A stretch of 64,000 bases of DNA from Podospora pseudoanserina (taxonomy: Eukaryota; Ascomycota; Sordariomycetes; Sordariales; Podosporaceae). The notes beneath the pieces were generated by a model. It was not told where the DNA came from, searched no databases, and saw nothing but the letters and a program-made list of their open reading frames with translations. Of the stretch, positions 24,301 through 33,429 are shown piece by piece. Each line of letters opens with the position of its first letter. The stretch's first letter is position 1. The translations under genes were made by a program, and so were the position numbers. The stretch spans positions 4,836,001 to 4,900,000 of the forward strand of contig NC_085920.1 of the NCBI RefSeq assembly GCF_035222485.1. Reading direction: 5' to 3'.

Positions 24301-25026
24301 ATCTTGACCAAGATTGTCAGCCTGTTGAATGCCATCGTCGATATCTTGTCTTCTGATGGCCGTCTCAACGCCATGAACGCCATGGAAATGTCGCAGATGG
24401 TGGTGCAGGCCATGTGGGATCGCGACAGCCCCCTCAAGCAGATTCCCAACTTCACCACCGAAACTGTCAAGGTGGCCAACAAGTACGACATTCAGGATAT
24501 CTTTGACTTTATGAGCAAGATGGATCCTGACGAGAATCCTGACTACAATTCTCTCATCAAGGATCTCGGGTTCACCCAGTCACAGCTCGCGCAGGCGGCC
24601 AACTTTACCAACAGCAAGTATCCCGAAATCTCGCTGGAGGTTGAGGTGGAGGACAAGGATGAGATCCGGGCTGGCGAGCCGGCGTACCTCAAGATCGCGA
24701 TCGAGCGGGAGATTGACGAGGACGAGGGGTACGACCCGACCGTGCACGCGCCGTTTTACCCCGGCAAGAAGACGGAGAGTTGGTGGTTGGTGGTTGGGGA
24801 GGAAAAGACAAAGGAGCTGCTGGCAATCAAGCGGATCACGGTAGGACGGAAACTCAACGTCAGACTGGAATTCACCGTGCCCACGGCGGGCCACCACGCC
24901 TTGAAGCTCTTCTTCATGAGCGACAGTTACATGGGTGTGGATCAGGAGCCATCATTTTCGGCTGAGGTTGCGGAGGGGATGGATGTTGATGAGGAGGAGG
25001 ACGATGAGGCGGAGGATGATGAGTAG
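18376..25026 (+). CDS. brr2: Pre-mRNA-splicing RNA helicase BRR2 (U5 snRNP)
   Basis: One uninterrupted frame encodes 2,216 residues, the usual size for Brr2/SNRNP200. Brr2 unwinds the U4/U6 duplex during spliceosome activation. An N-terminal region of about 500 residues with acidic stretches precedes two Ski2-like helicase cassettes, each followed by a Sec63 region. Cassette 1 is complete: APTGSGKTN near residue 560, DEIH near 670, VGLSATLPN, and QMLGRAGRPQFD near 910. Cassette 2 is degenerate: APTSSGKTV near 1,408, ADELH near 1,513, VGLSVSLAN instead of SAT, and QMFGKASQSSRDGRG near 1,745 in place of the QxxGRxGR arginine motif. This fits the known situation in which only the first cassette is active and the second regulates it. 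The C-terminus is acidic (DVDEEEDDEAEDDE). No intron interrupts 6.65 kb of coding sequence. Confidence 0.97.
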   Translation: MSDYQRDVSQYKYSAMSNLVLQADRRFVTRRTDEATGDPESLAGRLSIKDMGARVGRDAAPKTKKTSAMPNVERGDVQEGADILQHLKDKKKKGKTETRGGGILASTDMIEGIIYRPRTQPTRNAFNLILTIVAEHLGDLPHDTVRSAADAVLEFLKDDDLKDFDKKKEIDGILGESMDPKQFNELVNLGKKITDYDAQDDEDEEMGDARPDADDEIDGRQGVAVNFENDEDEDGMVDVVRDESSSEDEEEDIDDEDRPELQEVAEGGEAGIDRDEEEVGWVDGETMVIDVAPNGKDKSEEKNFVPARDIDAYWLQRQIGRLYPDAHVQHDKTSLALKILSGEPDEPDGEERQLRDIENDLMELFDYEHHEIVHKLIENREKVVWLTRLARAEDQKERDTIEREMASEGLRWILDELHGKSKDDQKKPKMEIKMDIDSGAFADGKAPKQEKPDGQLVGGLQPKKLINLENLVFDQGNHLNTNPKVRLPEGTTKRTFKGYEEIHVPPPKKRNDPSDVNIPISEMPEWAQPPFSTTKSLNKIQSKCFPTAFHDDGNMLVCAPTGSGKTNVSMLTILREIGKNRNERGEIDLDAFKIVYIAPLKALVQEQVGNFGKRLESYGIKVSELTGDRQLTKQQISETQIIVTTPEKWDVITRKATDISYTNLVRLIIIDEIHLLHDDRGPVLESIVSRTIRKTEQTGEPVRIVGLSATLPNYKDVASFLRVDMAKGLFHFDGSFRPCPLRQEFIGITERKAIKQLKTMNDITYTKVIEHVGTHRNQMLIFVHSRKETAKTAKYIRDKALEMDTINQILKHDAGTREVLNEAANAVNNTDLKDILPYGFGIHHAGMSRADRTDVEDLFSSGHIQVLVCTATLAWGVNLPAHTVIIKGTQVYSPEKGSWVELSPQDVLQMLGRAGRPQFDTYGEGIIITTQGEMTYYLSLLNQQLPIESQFASKLVDNLNAEIVLGNVRSRDEGVEWLGYTYLFVRMLRSPGLYSVGAEYEDDEALEQKRVDLIHSAATVLKKSNLIKYDEKTGKLQSTELGRIASHYYITNSSMDTYNKLIQPAMNDVELFRVFAQSGEFKYIPVRQEEKLELAKLLARVPIPVKESIEEPTAKINVLLQAYISRLRLDGLALMADMVYVTQSAGRILRAIFEITLKKGWASVAKLALNLCKMAEKRMWPTMSPLRQFPSCPGEIVRKAERIEVPFSSYLDLDPPRMGELLGMPKAGKTVCALVAKFPRVEVQANVQPMTRSMLRVELTITPNFEWDVDVHGLSESFWIMVEDCDGEDILFHDQFILRKDYAESDANEHIVEFTVPITEPMPPNYFISVISDRWMHSETRLPVSFQQLILPERFPPHTELLDLQPLPVTALKAKDYAALYPDLTQFNKIQTQTFNSLYGTDNNVLVAAPTSSGKTVCAEFALLRHWNKQESGRAVYIAPFQELVDLRYQDWQKKFANLRGGKDIVKLTGETTADLKLLEQGDLILATPLQWDVLSRQWKRRKNVQTVELFIADELHMLGGQMGYIYEIIVSRMHYIRTQTELPVRIVGLSVSLANARDVGEWIDAKKHDIYNFSPHVRPVPLELHIQSYTIPHFPSLMLAMAKPAYLAVTQMSPDQPALIFVPSRKQTRATARDILTATLADDDEDRFLNVEVEQIQKLLERVQEPALAEALSHGVGYYHEALSQSDKRIVMHLYKNNAIQVLIASRDVCWELDCTAHLVIVMGTQYFEGREHRYVDYPLSEVLQMFGKASQSSRDGRGRGVLMVPAVKREYYKKFLNEALPVESHLHNFLQDAFVTEISTRMIESGEDAINWATFTYFYRRLLANPSYYSLTDPTHEGLSQYLSDMVEATLKELSESKIVDFDEDEGTVAPQNAAMIAAYYNISYITMQTFLLSLTAKTKLKGILEIVTSATEFESIQIRRHEEAILRRIYDSVPVKMAEPAFDSPHFKAFVLVQAHFSRMNLPIDLAKDQEVILTKIVSLLNAIVDILSSDGRLNAMNAMEMSQMVVQAMWDRDSPLKQIPNFTTETVKVANKYDIQDIFDFMSKMDPDENPDYNSLIKDLGFTQSQLAQAANFTNSKYPEISLEVEVEDKDEIRAGEPAYLKIAIEREIDEDEGYDPTVHAPFYPGKKTESWWLVVGEEKTKELLAIKRITVGRKLNVRLEFTVPTAGHHALKLFFMSDSYMGVDQEPSFSAEVAEGMDVDEEEDDEAEDDE

Positions 25027-26086
25027 TGGGTGATGCGGAAGGCTTTTGGGTGGAATGTGAAGTGGTGGTGGGGGTTTGTTGGTTCAGAGCTTGGGGGGGC
25101 TGGGGGAGGGGGTCAAAAATGTTGTCTTCATTCCCAATCGGATTTCTCTCTTATTGTCATCAAGGGCGGTTGGTTGAGCGTGTGTATATGGTATATAATG
25201 GGTTTTGGAGGTATAATATAAAATTAACTTTGATGTCTGTTTTGGTCTCAATCTACTTGGGGGCATTACCTTTGCTGTTGGGGGATGGTCTACGTCACGA
25301 GATGGTCTCTCAGGCTGAAGTCGGAAAGCCATGTGGGGTTTCCGGATGCTGTTGTTGAACAGGCTCAAGGGGGACGGGAGTGGGAAGGGGACGTGGATGG
25401 AGATGGGGACGTGGATGGAGATGGGGACGTGGATGGAGATGTGGATGATCTTGGGGGTGGATGATCTTGGGAGGAGGAGGTGCTGGTGGTGGAGAAGGTG
25501 GTGGCGAGAAGAGAGGGCTGGTTGCTTGGCCCTCAACCACCTATGTACTCCTCCAAGGGTGATGTTGGGAGACAAGCTGGTGACAAGTGACAGGGTGACA
25601 AGGGCCAAGCGTAAGGCGGCGTAAAGGTAGACAAGACAGGCAGCTCCTATTTGGGTTTGTTGTTGGTCTGACCACACACAGTGGCACTCCGCACACTCCG
25701 CCTCCTTTGATAGGGGAAGAGACCAAGACCTGGAAGAGCAAAGCAAAAGCTCCCTCATGCCCACTCACCCACCAAGGAACCACACGCACGCCAGACGCTC
25801 GGACCACTTCCTTCGTGTACTGCCCTCAAATAATTTCTCTTCTCGCGAAGGCTCCTCCAAACTTCCGCGCAACCACCTTCCATTGTCCTAGCGCTTCGCC
25901 ATTGTGTGTTTTCTCTTTTCATCGCGCTCCCATCGGAACAGCATTGAATCCATCACCCGAGGCCGCGCCACTCTTGATATAAGACTTCCAAGCGCTCAAC
26001 GCGTCCAAGTCCAAGTCTGCACACGACAAACAACCTGTCACGTCCCCGTCGCGATCCTTCGCTGACATCACCCTAACCGACCCAAA
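25027..26086. other. Intergenic region: brr2 3' flank and PWWP-gene promoter
   Basis: About 1.1 kb without a recognisable gene. It includes a minisatellite (25,393-25,440) and, nearer the PWWP gene, CT-rich leader-like sequence. Confidence 0.5.
25393..25440. repeat. 18-bp tandem repeat, about 2.7 copies
   Basis: The unit GTGGATGGAGATGGGGAC occurs at 25,393 and 25,411, then 12 bases of a third copy, followed by degenerate GTGGATGATCTTGGG units. It is not in a supported gene. Confidence 0.7.
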
Positions 26087-28085
26087 ATGTCACGAGAAGG
26101 TTCTCCAGTCGCGCCCGCCTCTGAAGCCGCGCAACCAGCTGTCGAGAAGAAGGAGGAGGACGCGCCTATTGCCCCTGCTGCCCAAGACATTAAAGAGGCC
26201 ATTGCGGCCGAGTCCAAGGCTGCCGTCGAGTCTGCTCCTGCCGAGGAAGCCTCTGACAACAAAGCGGAAGAGGGTAACGTGTCCCACAACACCTGCCAGG
26301 CAGGCCACTTACATCCTCGCCACTACATCTAGCTAACCATCATCTGTTATCAGCATCAGCTGCCGAGAAGACCGCCGAGCAAGCCGAAGAGAAGCCAGAC
26401 GTCGAGATGACAGACGCTGCCGATGCTTCTGAGGCTGGAGCCCCATCCCAACCATCCGCCGACAACAATGCCGATGCGGCCCCCAAGGCTAAGGCCAACC
26501 GCAAGTCAATTGGTGCTGGCGAGGCCAAGGGAAAGAAGCTGAACAGAAAGGCATCAAAGCCGCGCATTCTGCACACCGACGCCCAGCCAGGCCAATACTT
26601 CTTCGTCAAGCTCAAGGGCCACCCGCAATGGCCAGTGATCATCTGCGATGAGGGCATGCTGCCCGACTCATTGCTCAAGTCTCGCCCAGTAACTGCCAAG
26701 CGGCAAGACGGCACATACCGCGACGACTACGCCGATGGCGCCAAGAAGGTCGCCGACCGGACTTTCCCCGTCATGTACCTCTACACCAACGAATTGTGAG
26801 TTTTCATTCTAATGTTCGCCCCGAGGTTGTCGTTAAGGTTTTACTGGGCGCTGAATGCTAATGCGCCTCTGTTTACAGTGGCTGGGTACCAAATGGAGAG
26901 CTTATCGACCTTGACCCTGAGGAGGTTAAGAATATCAACACCGACAAGATGAGGAAAGACCTCCAGGCGGCTCACAAACTCGCCGCCGAGCAACACCCCC
27001 TCCAGTTTTACAAGGATGTTCTTGACCAATACCAGGCGGAACAGGAGGAGAAGGAGAGGGCCAAGGCTGCGAAGGCGGCTACCCCCAAGGGGAAGAAGAA
27101 GTCGTCTGCTGTCGTCGATGAGGATGTTGATATGGACCATGATGCCGAGAACAGCACACCTCCCAAGGAGAAGAAGTCGAAGAAGAGAAAGGCGGATGAG
27201 CCAGCAGAGGTAAGCAGTCACACACCCGATTTTCGTCATGACATTTGCTTATATGCCCTTCGATAGACTCCTCAGCGCACAGAGTCAGTTAAGAAGACCA
27301 AGATTAAGCTGACGAGCAACGCGACTCCCAAGGCAACCAACGGTGCCACACCTTCAGCCAAGGCCAAGCCTGATGCGAAGGCCACAAAGACCAAGTCTAA
27401 AAAGACAAAGGACGGTGAGGATAAGGTCGAGAAGGAAGCTTCTGAAGCTCCCAAGGAGCCCGAGTTGTCGCCACAGGAACAGAGGGAGAGAAAGGAGCGG
27501 GAGGTGCTTTTCCTGCGGCACAAGCTCCAGAAAGGTCTTCTTACTAGGGACCAAGAGCCCAAGGCGGAGGAGATGGCCACCATGTCCGAGTACATCACTA
27601 AGCTCGAGGGCTTCCCGAATCTGGAGGTCAGCATCATCCGGACAACCAAGATCAACAAGGTCTTGAAGGCGATTCTGAAGCTGGAGAATATTCCCAAAGA
27701 GAAGGAATTCAACTTCAAGTCACGCTCTCAAGTGCTGCTCAACAAGTGGAATGAACTTCTTGCGGTTGATGGAGGAGCGGTGGCTCCAGCTCCTGCGGCC
27801 AAGGCTGTCAACGGCACAGCGCCCAAAGAGGCCAAGACCAACGGTGTCAAGGGTGATGAGCCCGCAAAGGCCGAGAAGGAGGAGGCCAAGGAAGAGCCAA
27901 AGGAGGAGAAGAAGGATGAATCTCCAGCGGAGAAGACCAAGGAGAAGTCTGAGGAGGCTTCAGAGCCTGCAGACAAGATGGATGTTGATGAGGTGGGCCT
28001 GCAGTAAATGGAACAATTCTTTCGAGTGACATTGACTGACAATTTACATCAGGCCAAGCCAGATGCTGTTGAGGCGTCCGCCTAA
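26087..28085 (+). CDS. PWWP-domain chromatin protein with LEDGF/TFIIS-N-like helical domain
   Basis: Five exons (26087-26273, 26354-26795, 26879-27209, 27267-27992, 28053-28085) encode 572 residues. An acidic, Ala/Glu-rich N-terminus leads to a PWWP domain at about residues 165-245 beginning PGQYFFVKLKGHPQWPVIIC; PWWP domains bind methylated histone H3, usually H3K36me, and DNA. A Lys-rich linker follows (KGKKKSS, KEKKSKKRKADEP). A helical domain at about 395-480 (YITKLEGFPNLEVSIIRTTK, INKVLKAILKLENIPKEKEF, RSQVLLNKWNELL) resembles the integrase-binding/TFIIS N-terminal fold of LEDGF and HDGF-type proteins. Yeast relatives with PWWP alone are Pdp3 and Ioc4. The tail is highly charged and ends DKMDVDE plus AKPDAVEASA from the last exon. 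If the last intron is retained, the protein ends in VGLQ instead. Confidence 0.85.
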
Positions 28086-29116
28086 ACGACGGGCTGAACT
28101 CAATTTCCCATATCGTTACGACTACATCGCTGGCAGCAAAGCGGGAATCCATCAAGAGTCGACAAGCGGGGATTTGGCGGCAAAAATTGTTCAAGGGTGT
28201 CCAAAAGTGCGTTGGGGAGCATCTTAGCAATGGTCATCAGCAAGCTTGGCAGTATCCTGTTTGTGTAAAACTAGGCGGTTCTGAGTTTTGTGTTTTTTTC
28301 TGTCTTTTTTTCTCCCTTTGCACAACAACACACAAGGGTAACGTTTTCCTGGTCTGGTTTTGGGGTAGGGAGGCGGTTGGTGGTGTTCTGGCTCTTTTTA
28401 AATACAGGCTCGCACAACGTTTGCTAGGGTTTTCCATATTTTCATCTTTCTCTCTTGGGGCTGCCTTGGGAGAGTGTACAAAGGAGAGCGGAAGCGTGGA
28501 CGTTACTAGCAGAGAGAGGTCTGGGGGGGGAATAAGGGAGCCGATAATTTTGCTGCTGCTGGGAAGATGAAAAGGGGGTTAGGGTAGTAGAGGGAGGCCA
28601 CGGAGGAAAGAGGAGAGATTATGGGACGGAATAAAGCAGCAGAAAGAAGGAAAGGAGTCGAGCTTTTTTTTTATTTTTTTATTCCGGCCATGTGTTTTCT
28701 TCGTCATGCCGACAAACGCACTCTCTCGATCTCTGTCACTGTTGTCGTCGAGTAGGCGCTTTGCATATCTCGATGATGGACTACTTCCTTTGGCTTTTTT
28801 ATGGAGTTAATAGTGTTGAGGTATAGTAGTATGCTTAGCAATTATCATTTTTCCCCACCTGCCTGCTTGATGAGTGAGGATGAATAGGTAGTGAATGAGA
28901 TGAGATGTGAAGAGTGCCACAATCCCGTCAGGGGATTATGGAAGTGGCTGCAAATTGTGGCGGTGTAAGATTACAGCTGTGACGTGTAAGTTAGCATATT
29001 TCAATCAAACACGCTAGGATGGAACGGTTTTGAGAACCTTCATGAACACTTTCACGCGACAACGCGTTTTATCAACTTTATTGTCAAACCCCCGTAGTTT
29101 CTGTCTTGAGATTAAA
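28086..29116. other. Intergenic region
   Basis: About 1 kb between two plus-strand genes. T-rich runs near 28,290-28,330 and 28,660-28,680 fit 3' untranslated sequence. No gene seen. Confidence 0.5.
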
Positions 29117-31475
29117 ATGGCCGAGTTTGACGACACGAGTTTATTCCAGGAGGATGATCACAGGGTGAGTGTTTGTAGGGTTTGGGAGTTGAATTGATTT
29201 GATGTGCTGATGAGAGCTGTATTAGGTAGCATACATGTTTACTGCACCACCGATCACCACTGCCGCCACAAATACATCGCCAACTACCACAACAAAATCT
29301 GCGCCAGGTCGGCCGGCGAAAAGGAGGAGGGTGTCGGAAAAGGATACCGCTGCTCCTCTTCCTGCCCAGGAAAAAGATGATGAAGGGCGTCAGTGGCCCA
29401 GATTGTTCAACGGCCTCGAGTCCCCCTCGGCGGCCGACCTCCGAAAAAAGACCTACGAGTCTGCCTGGCCGGTTTTGGAGAGCGAGATTGAGAGTGTGCT
29501 GAGGGATGCGAACCGCCAGACTCTGGAGGAGGTTGTCGAGTTTTTGAACAGTGATGTTCATGAATGTGAGGGGAGGGGGAGGGTTCCGGCTGGGTTTATC
29601 ATCACGGGACCTAATATTGCGGGCCAGGATTTGCTGTTTTCGCAGTTGGGGGATGTGTTGGCTGAACTGGGGAGGGAGGGTGAGGTTTGTACGGTTGAGG
29701 GCGGGGGAGGTGGGGGAATTTGAAGGGGGTTGAAGAGGATTGTTAGGGAGGGATGGGAGGTCAGGAAGGGGGGGGAGGATGGGAGGATGGGAGGGGGGAG
29801 GGAGGAGGTATTTGGATTATGATCTTGAGGCGTTGAGGGTGGAGATGGAGGGAGGGGAGGGGGGAGGGTGGTGGTTGCTTTTCAGGATAGTGAGGCTTTT
29901 GATACGGGGTTGGTGGGGGAGTTGGTTGGGTTGTTTCAGTGAGCTATATCTTTTTGCAGTAAAAATGGAGAGGTTGGTGCTGACAAGGGGAATAGTTCAT
30001 GGCAGGATCGGATTCAGTTTTCGGTGTTGTTTGGGATTGCTACTTCGGTTGAGCTTTTCCAGGCGAGACTGCTCAAGGCGACGGCGAGACAGCTATACGG
30101 GGCGCAGTTTGATGTTGTGCAGGCTAATGCTGTGCTTGAGAGCGTGATCATGGCTGCAGTGGTGGGGACGAAGGCACAACTGAGGATCGGGCCGGGGTTG
30201 TTGAGGAAGTTGGTGAGAAGGCAGCAGGAGCAGGTTGCGGGGGTGGGAGCTTTTGTTAGCTCGCTCAAGGTATGTTTTAGGAAGACATGTCTTGAGACAG
30301 AATATGCTGACCTGAAAACGGTGTAGTATGCGTACATGAACCACTTCTACGCCAATCCGCTAAGCGCTCTACTTGTCGACGGTCAGAAGCTGGGCAAGGA
30401 AATTCTACAGCCGGAACACCTCGAGGCAGTGAGGATGCTGGAGTCATTCAAATCACATGTGGAACAGTCTGTCGAGGACGGACGGCTGGATCACGCGCGA
30501 TTGTTGCTGGAGAACGATGACTATCTCAAGGGTAGAATCAACAGGCAGGCCGCCAAACGACAGCAATATCTAGGAAAGCTCCTTCAGTCGTTGGCCTTGG
30601 TCATTGCTACTGAGCATTCGAAGAGGTCGTTTGTTGAGCTCTACGAGGCAGCTCTGGAGGAAGGGATTTCCCTGGATCAGTCGCCTGGACCATTCGACCT
30701 GGGCGATGCCATCAAACGGTCAACTCCAGAGGAGCTCATTGGTCTCATCAAACGCGTGATGACCGTCGTCGTAGATGGCAACCCATCTCTTCACTGGAAT
30801 GGCATGGGCATCGGTCAGGACGCCGAAGCCGCGATCGATAAATTTGAAGCGCTCCGCGCAGATGTGGAACGACTGATAGAGACGTCCAAGAAGAAGAAAA
30901 CCAGCCTTAAGAGCAAATACAGCTCTCAAAGCAGAGTCCTCCGCACAACCGTTGTTGCGCAGAAAGTTCAGCTCAGTCGCGACACAGCCACGCTGACGGA
31001 GGAAGACAATGCTTTTACAGCAGCCATTGATGACTTTTTCGCCTTCTTCAAGACTCTCGTGGGCTGCGAGCCACTGTCAAACCTGTTTCTCAACGAGGTT
31101 TGGCAGTACGACTATCACCTGCCCTACGAAGACGTCTTTGTTCCCCGGCCGGGCGCCACGTTTGCCCGCGCATTGTCTCGCCCGCATGACTACCTTGGCT
31201 GTGCTTGTTGCGACAAGGCGAATGGCTCAATGGTGGGGACGCTGCCTGCTACGTCTATTTTGTATCATCTGTACTCCGAGGCGGGCGCGTCAATCAACGT
31301 TGCGGACTTGTGGGCGGCGTACTATGCGCTCGTGGGCGAGGACTCGGAGATCGGGATGGACGAGAGGTCGGCGCTCGTGCTGTTCTACCGGGGGCTGGCG
31401 GAGATGAGAGCCATGGGATTCGTGAAGCAGAGCAAGAAGAAGGCCGATCACATTGCCAAGTTAAAGTGGTTGTGA
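29117..31475 (+). CDS. orc3: Origin recognition complex subunit 3 (reading frame broken at G-runs)
   Basis: The gene begins MAEFDDTSLFQEDDHR at 29117; introns are 29165-29225, 29939-29995 and 30270-30326. The region after 30,000 is typical ORC3: DRIQFSVLFGIATSVELFQA, YMNHFYANPLSALL, ENDDYLKGRINRQAAKRQQY, FLNEVWQYDYHLPYEDVFVP, RPHDYLGC and MGFVKQSKKKADHIAKLKWL at the C-terminus. ORC3 is part of the six-subunit complex that marks replication origins. Between about 29,670 and 29,880 the expected protein is read in successive frames: FVRLRAGEVG, then NLKG, LKRIVRE, YLDYDLEAL and VVVAFQDSEAF. Each change lies at or next to a run of G. Errors in the assembly are the simplest explanation for an essential gene; a real pseudogene cannot be excluded from this sequence. 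The surrounding exons are intact. Confidence 0.88.
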
Positions 31476-32383
31476 TTCCGGATTCGGGGGGTTTTCGGGT
31501 TGGTGGTGGGTGAAGGTAGGTTTGTCTCAGACCTGCCCGCCGTAGGGATTTTGGTTAGGTTGAGGAGTTGATGAATGCATTGTTAGCGAGGTCTTTTCAG
31601 GAACAAGAGTTTGTTGGAATTTTTCTTTATGCGGGAACAATGTCTTAGAGGACGGATAAAGGACAGTAGAAAAGGTACCATTTTTATCCCTTAAAGGGGC
31701 AAAGTGTAGAAATAGCAGCGCTTCCCGCCGTGGGACAAAGGGGGCCAATCAACAAAAATGTCACGGCCGCTTTTGGCATCAAACCGGCCGCTTTCAAAGG
31801 AAGTGTATTTGGTGATGGTGACTGGGACGGTTATACAAGAAGCCACGAGGTGCCCCTGGGGGGGTCTGTTTTTCTGTTTTTCTGATTTTCTTTTCCCTCT
31901 CTCGCTTTCTAGTTCGGCAACCAAGTATTTTTATCATTATCAACCTAGACAAACTGCTGCAAGATACGCCACTGTTGTGCTAACACTTAAGACAACAACA
32001 GTAGAACAAAAACCTCGATTTGTCACTGGCTTTCACCTCTTCCCGAAAGAAGTTATCAACAGTGACTACAACACCCCTTTCGCTGCTGGCAGCATCTATT
32101 TCACCTCCAGCGGCAGTCTGTTATTTATTTGGGGCTTTTTCATCCCCTCTCTCACATCTTCTAGTTTAATCTCTTCTCTTTTTACACTATCACCGATCTT
32201 TTTTCTCATATCTTCCAAGACTCTCATCTCATACCCCCTCTCAGTACCACAACTCACTCACTCACCACCAAGAGAGTCCACCACTTAATACCGGCCACAC
32301 CACCACCACCACCACCACCGCCTCTTACTTACAAACATCACTTCCACAGCATACAACAGTCACCATTTAACACAAAAACAAAA
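31476..32383. other. Intergenic region with CT-rich leader
   Basis: About 0.9 kb. The last 300 bases before the next ATG are strongly pyrimidine-rich, typical of a fungal promoter or leader, and include a CAC microsatellite. Confidence 0.5.
32296..32320. repeat. (CAC)n microsatellite
   Basis: About eight consecutive CAC units in the leader of the gene at 32,384. Confidence 0.8.
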
Positions 32384-32896
32384 ATGGACCCAACCTCCCC
32401 CCGCTCCCCCCACCGACCCTCCCCCTTCTTCCCCCGTTCCCCCCGCCCGAACCTCACCACCCGCCGCTCCCACATCTCCCCCTCCTTCGCAGCCAAACTC
32501 TCCCAAATGTCCCTCCAGCTCGCCCCCCTGGTCCAGCTCACCACCGGCCTCGTCCACCCCTCCTTCCCCTCCACCCTCCTCAACTTCTGGCTCTTGACCG
32601 AAGCTCAACTCGACGAGCTCGCCCACTTTTACCACCAACGCACCCCCTCCGTCTACACCTCCCAGTACCCCTGCCCCGTCTACTGGCCCTCCGAGGGCAT
32701 GACCATCGAAGACAAGAGGCGGAAGCTCGGACGGTTCATCGGCCTCCGCGGGTGTGACAGTCCCGTCGTGAACGGGCAGGTGCAAGAGATGATGGGGTGG
32801 AGCGAGGAGCGGATCAGGGAGGAGATTAGGAGGCGGGTGGACAGAGAAAGAGAGGAGGAGGCTAGGGGGAAGATGGGTGGTTGGAGGAGGTTTTGA
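32384..32896 (+). CDS. Small conserved-looking protein, unknown function
   Basis: One exon of 170 codons starting with ATG after CAAAA. The first 35 residues are Pro/Ser/Arg-rich. The remainder looks folded: QLAPLVQLTTGLVHPSFPST, LLTEAQLDELAHFYHQ, YPCPVYWPSEGMTIEDKRRK and GRFIGLRGCDSP. The end is a charged helix RIREEIRRRVDREREEE. I do not know its family or function. Upstream CT-rich sequence supports transcription on this strand. The sense strand changes from C-rich to G-rich around 32,700. Confidence 0.65.
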   Translation: MDPTSPRSPHRPSPFFPRSPRPNLTTRRSHISPSFAAKLSQMSLQLAPLVQLTTGLVHPSFPSTLLNFWLLTEAQLDELAHFYHQRTPSVYTSQYPCPVYWPSEGMTIEDKRRKLGRFIGLRGCDSPVVNGQVQEMMGWSEERIREEIRRRVDREREEEARGKMGGWRRF

Positions 32897-33429
32897 AAAT
32901 ACAATGTGGTACAAGACAAAGGGAAGGAATGGTGGGTATGGAGGAGTAGAGACCGCAATGGCTTGAAGCGAGCGAGTACAGCGATGATTTGTTTTCGTTC
33001 TTGGATTTGGCTTTTTGGGATGTCGCACGCCTAATAATATTCTTGTTTGATACCATGCCTTGCTGTAATCATCAACTCGACGCGAGATGAGAGGATGAAG
33101 TGTGAACATGAACTGCGACGTGATATAATACTCGGTGCGGTATATCCTGCCATTACTTCTGCCACAGAGCGCTGAGTCAACCAAGAATCCAATCAGGACT
33201 GAGATATATGAACCGACCAATGAATTGCATGTTCCAACCCGTAACGCCATGCAAAAAGATGCTTGCCGTCAACTGAACCTAACCCAGGTAGGTAACCTGA
33301 ACCCCCAGCCACGACCCCTTTTACTGTACAGTGGTGTCAAAAATCTCAAGATGAACTGGTCTCTTGTCAAGAAAAAAAATGGAAAAACACCGGGGCCATT
33401 CCCCTTGTCCAAGCCACACCTGCTCACGA
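32897..33429. other. Intergenic region between convergent genes
   Basis: About 0.5 kb of 3' flanks. No gene seen. Confidence 0.5.

Noticed and set aside
32360-33250. 296-codon open frame antisense to the small gene at 32,384
   Set aside because: Gly/Glu-rich and Pro-rich repeats produced by the skewed composition; no start context or domain.
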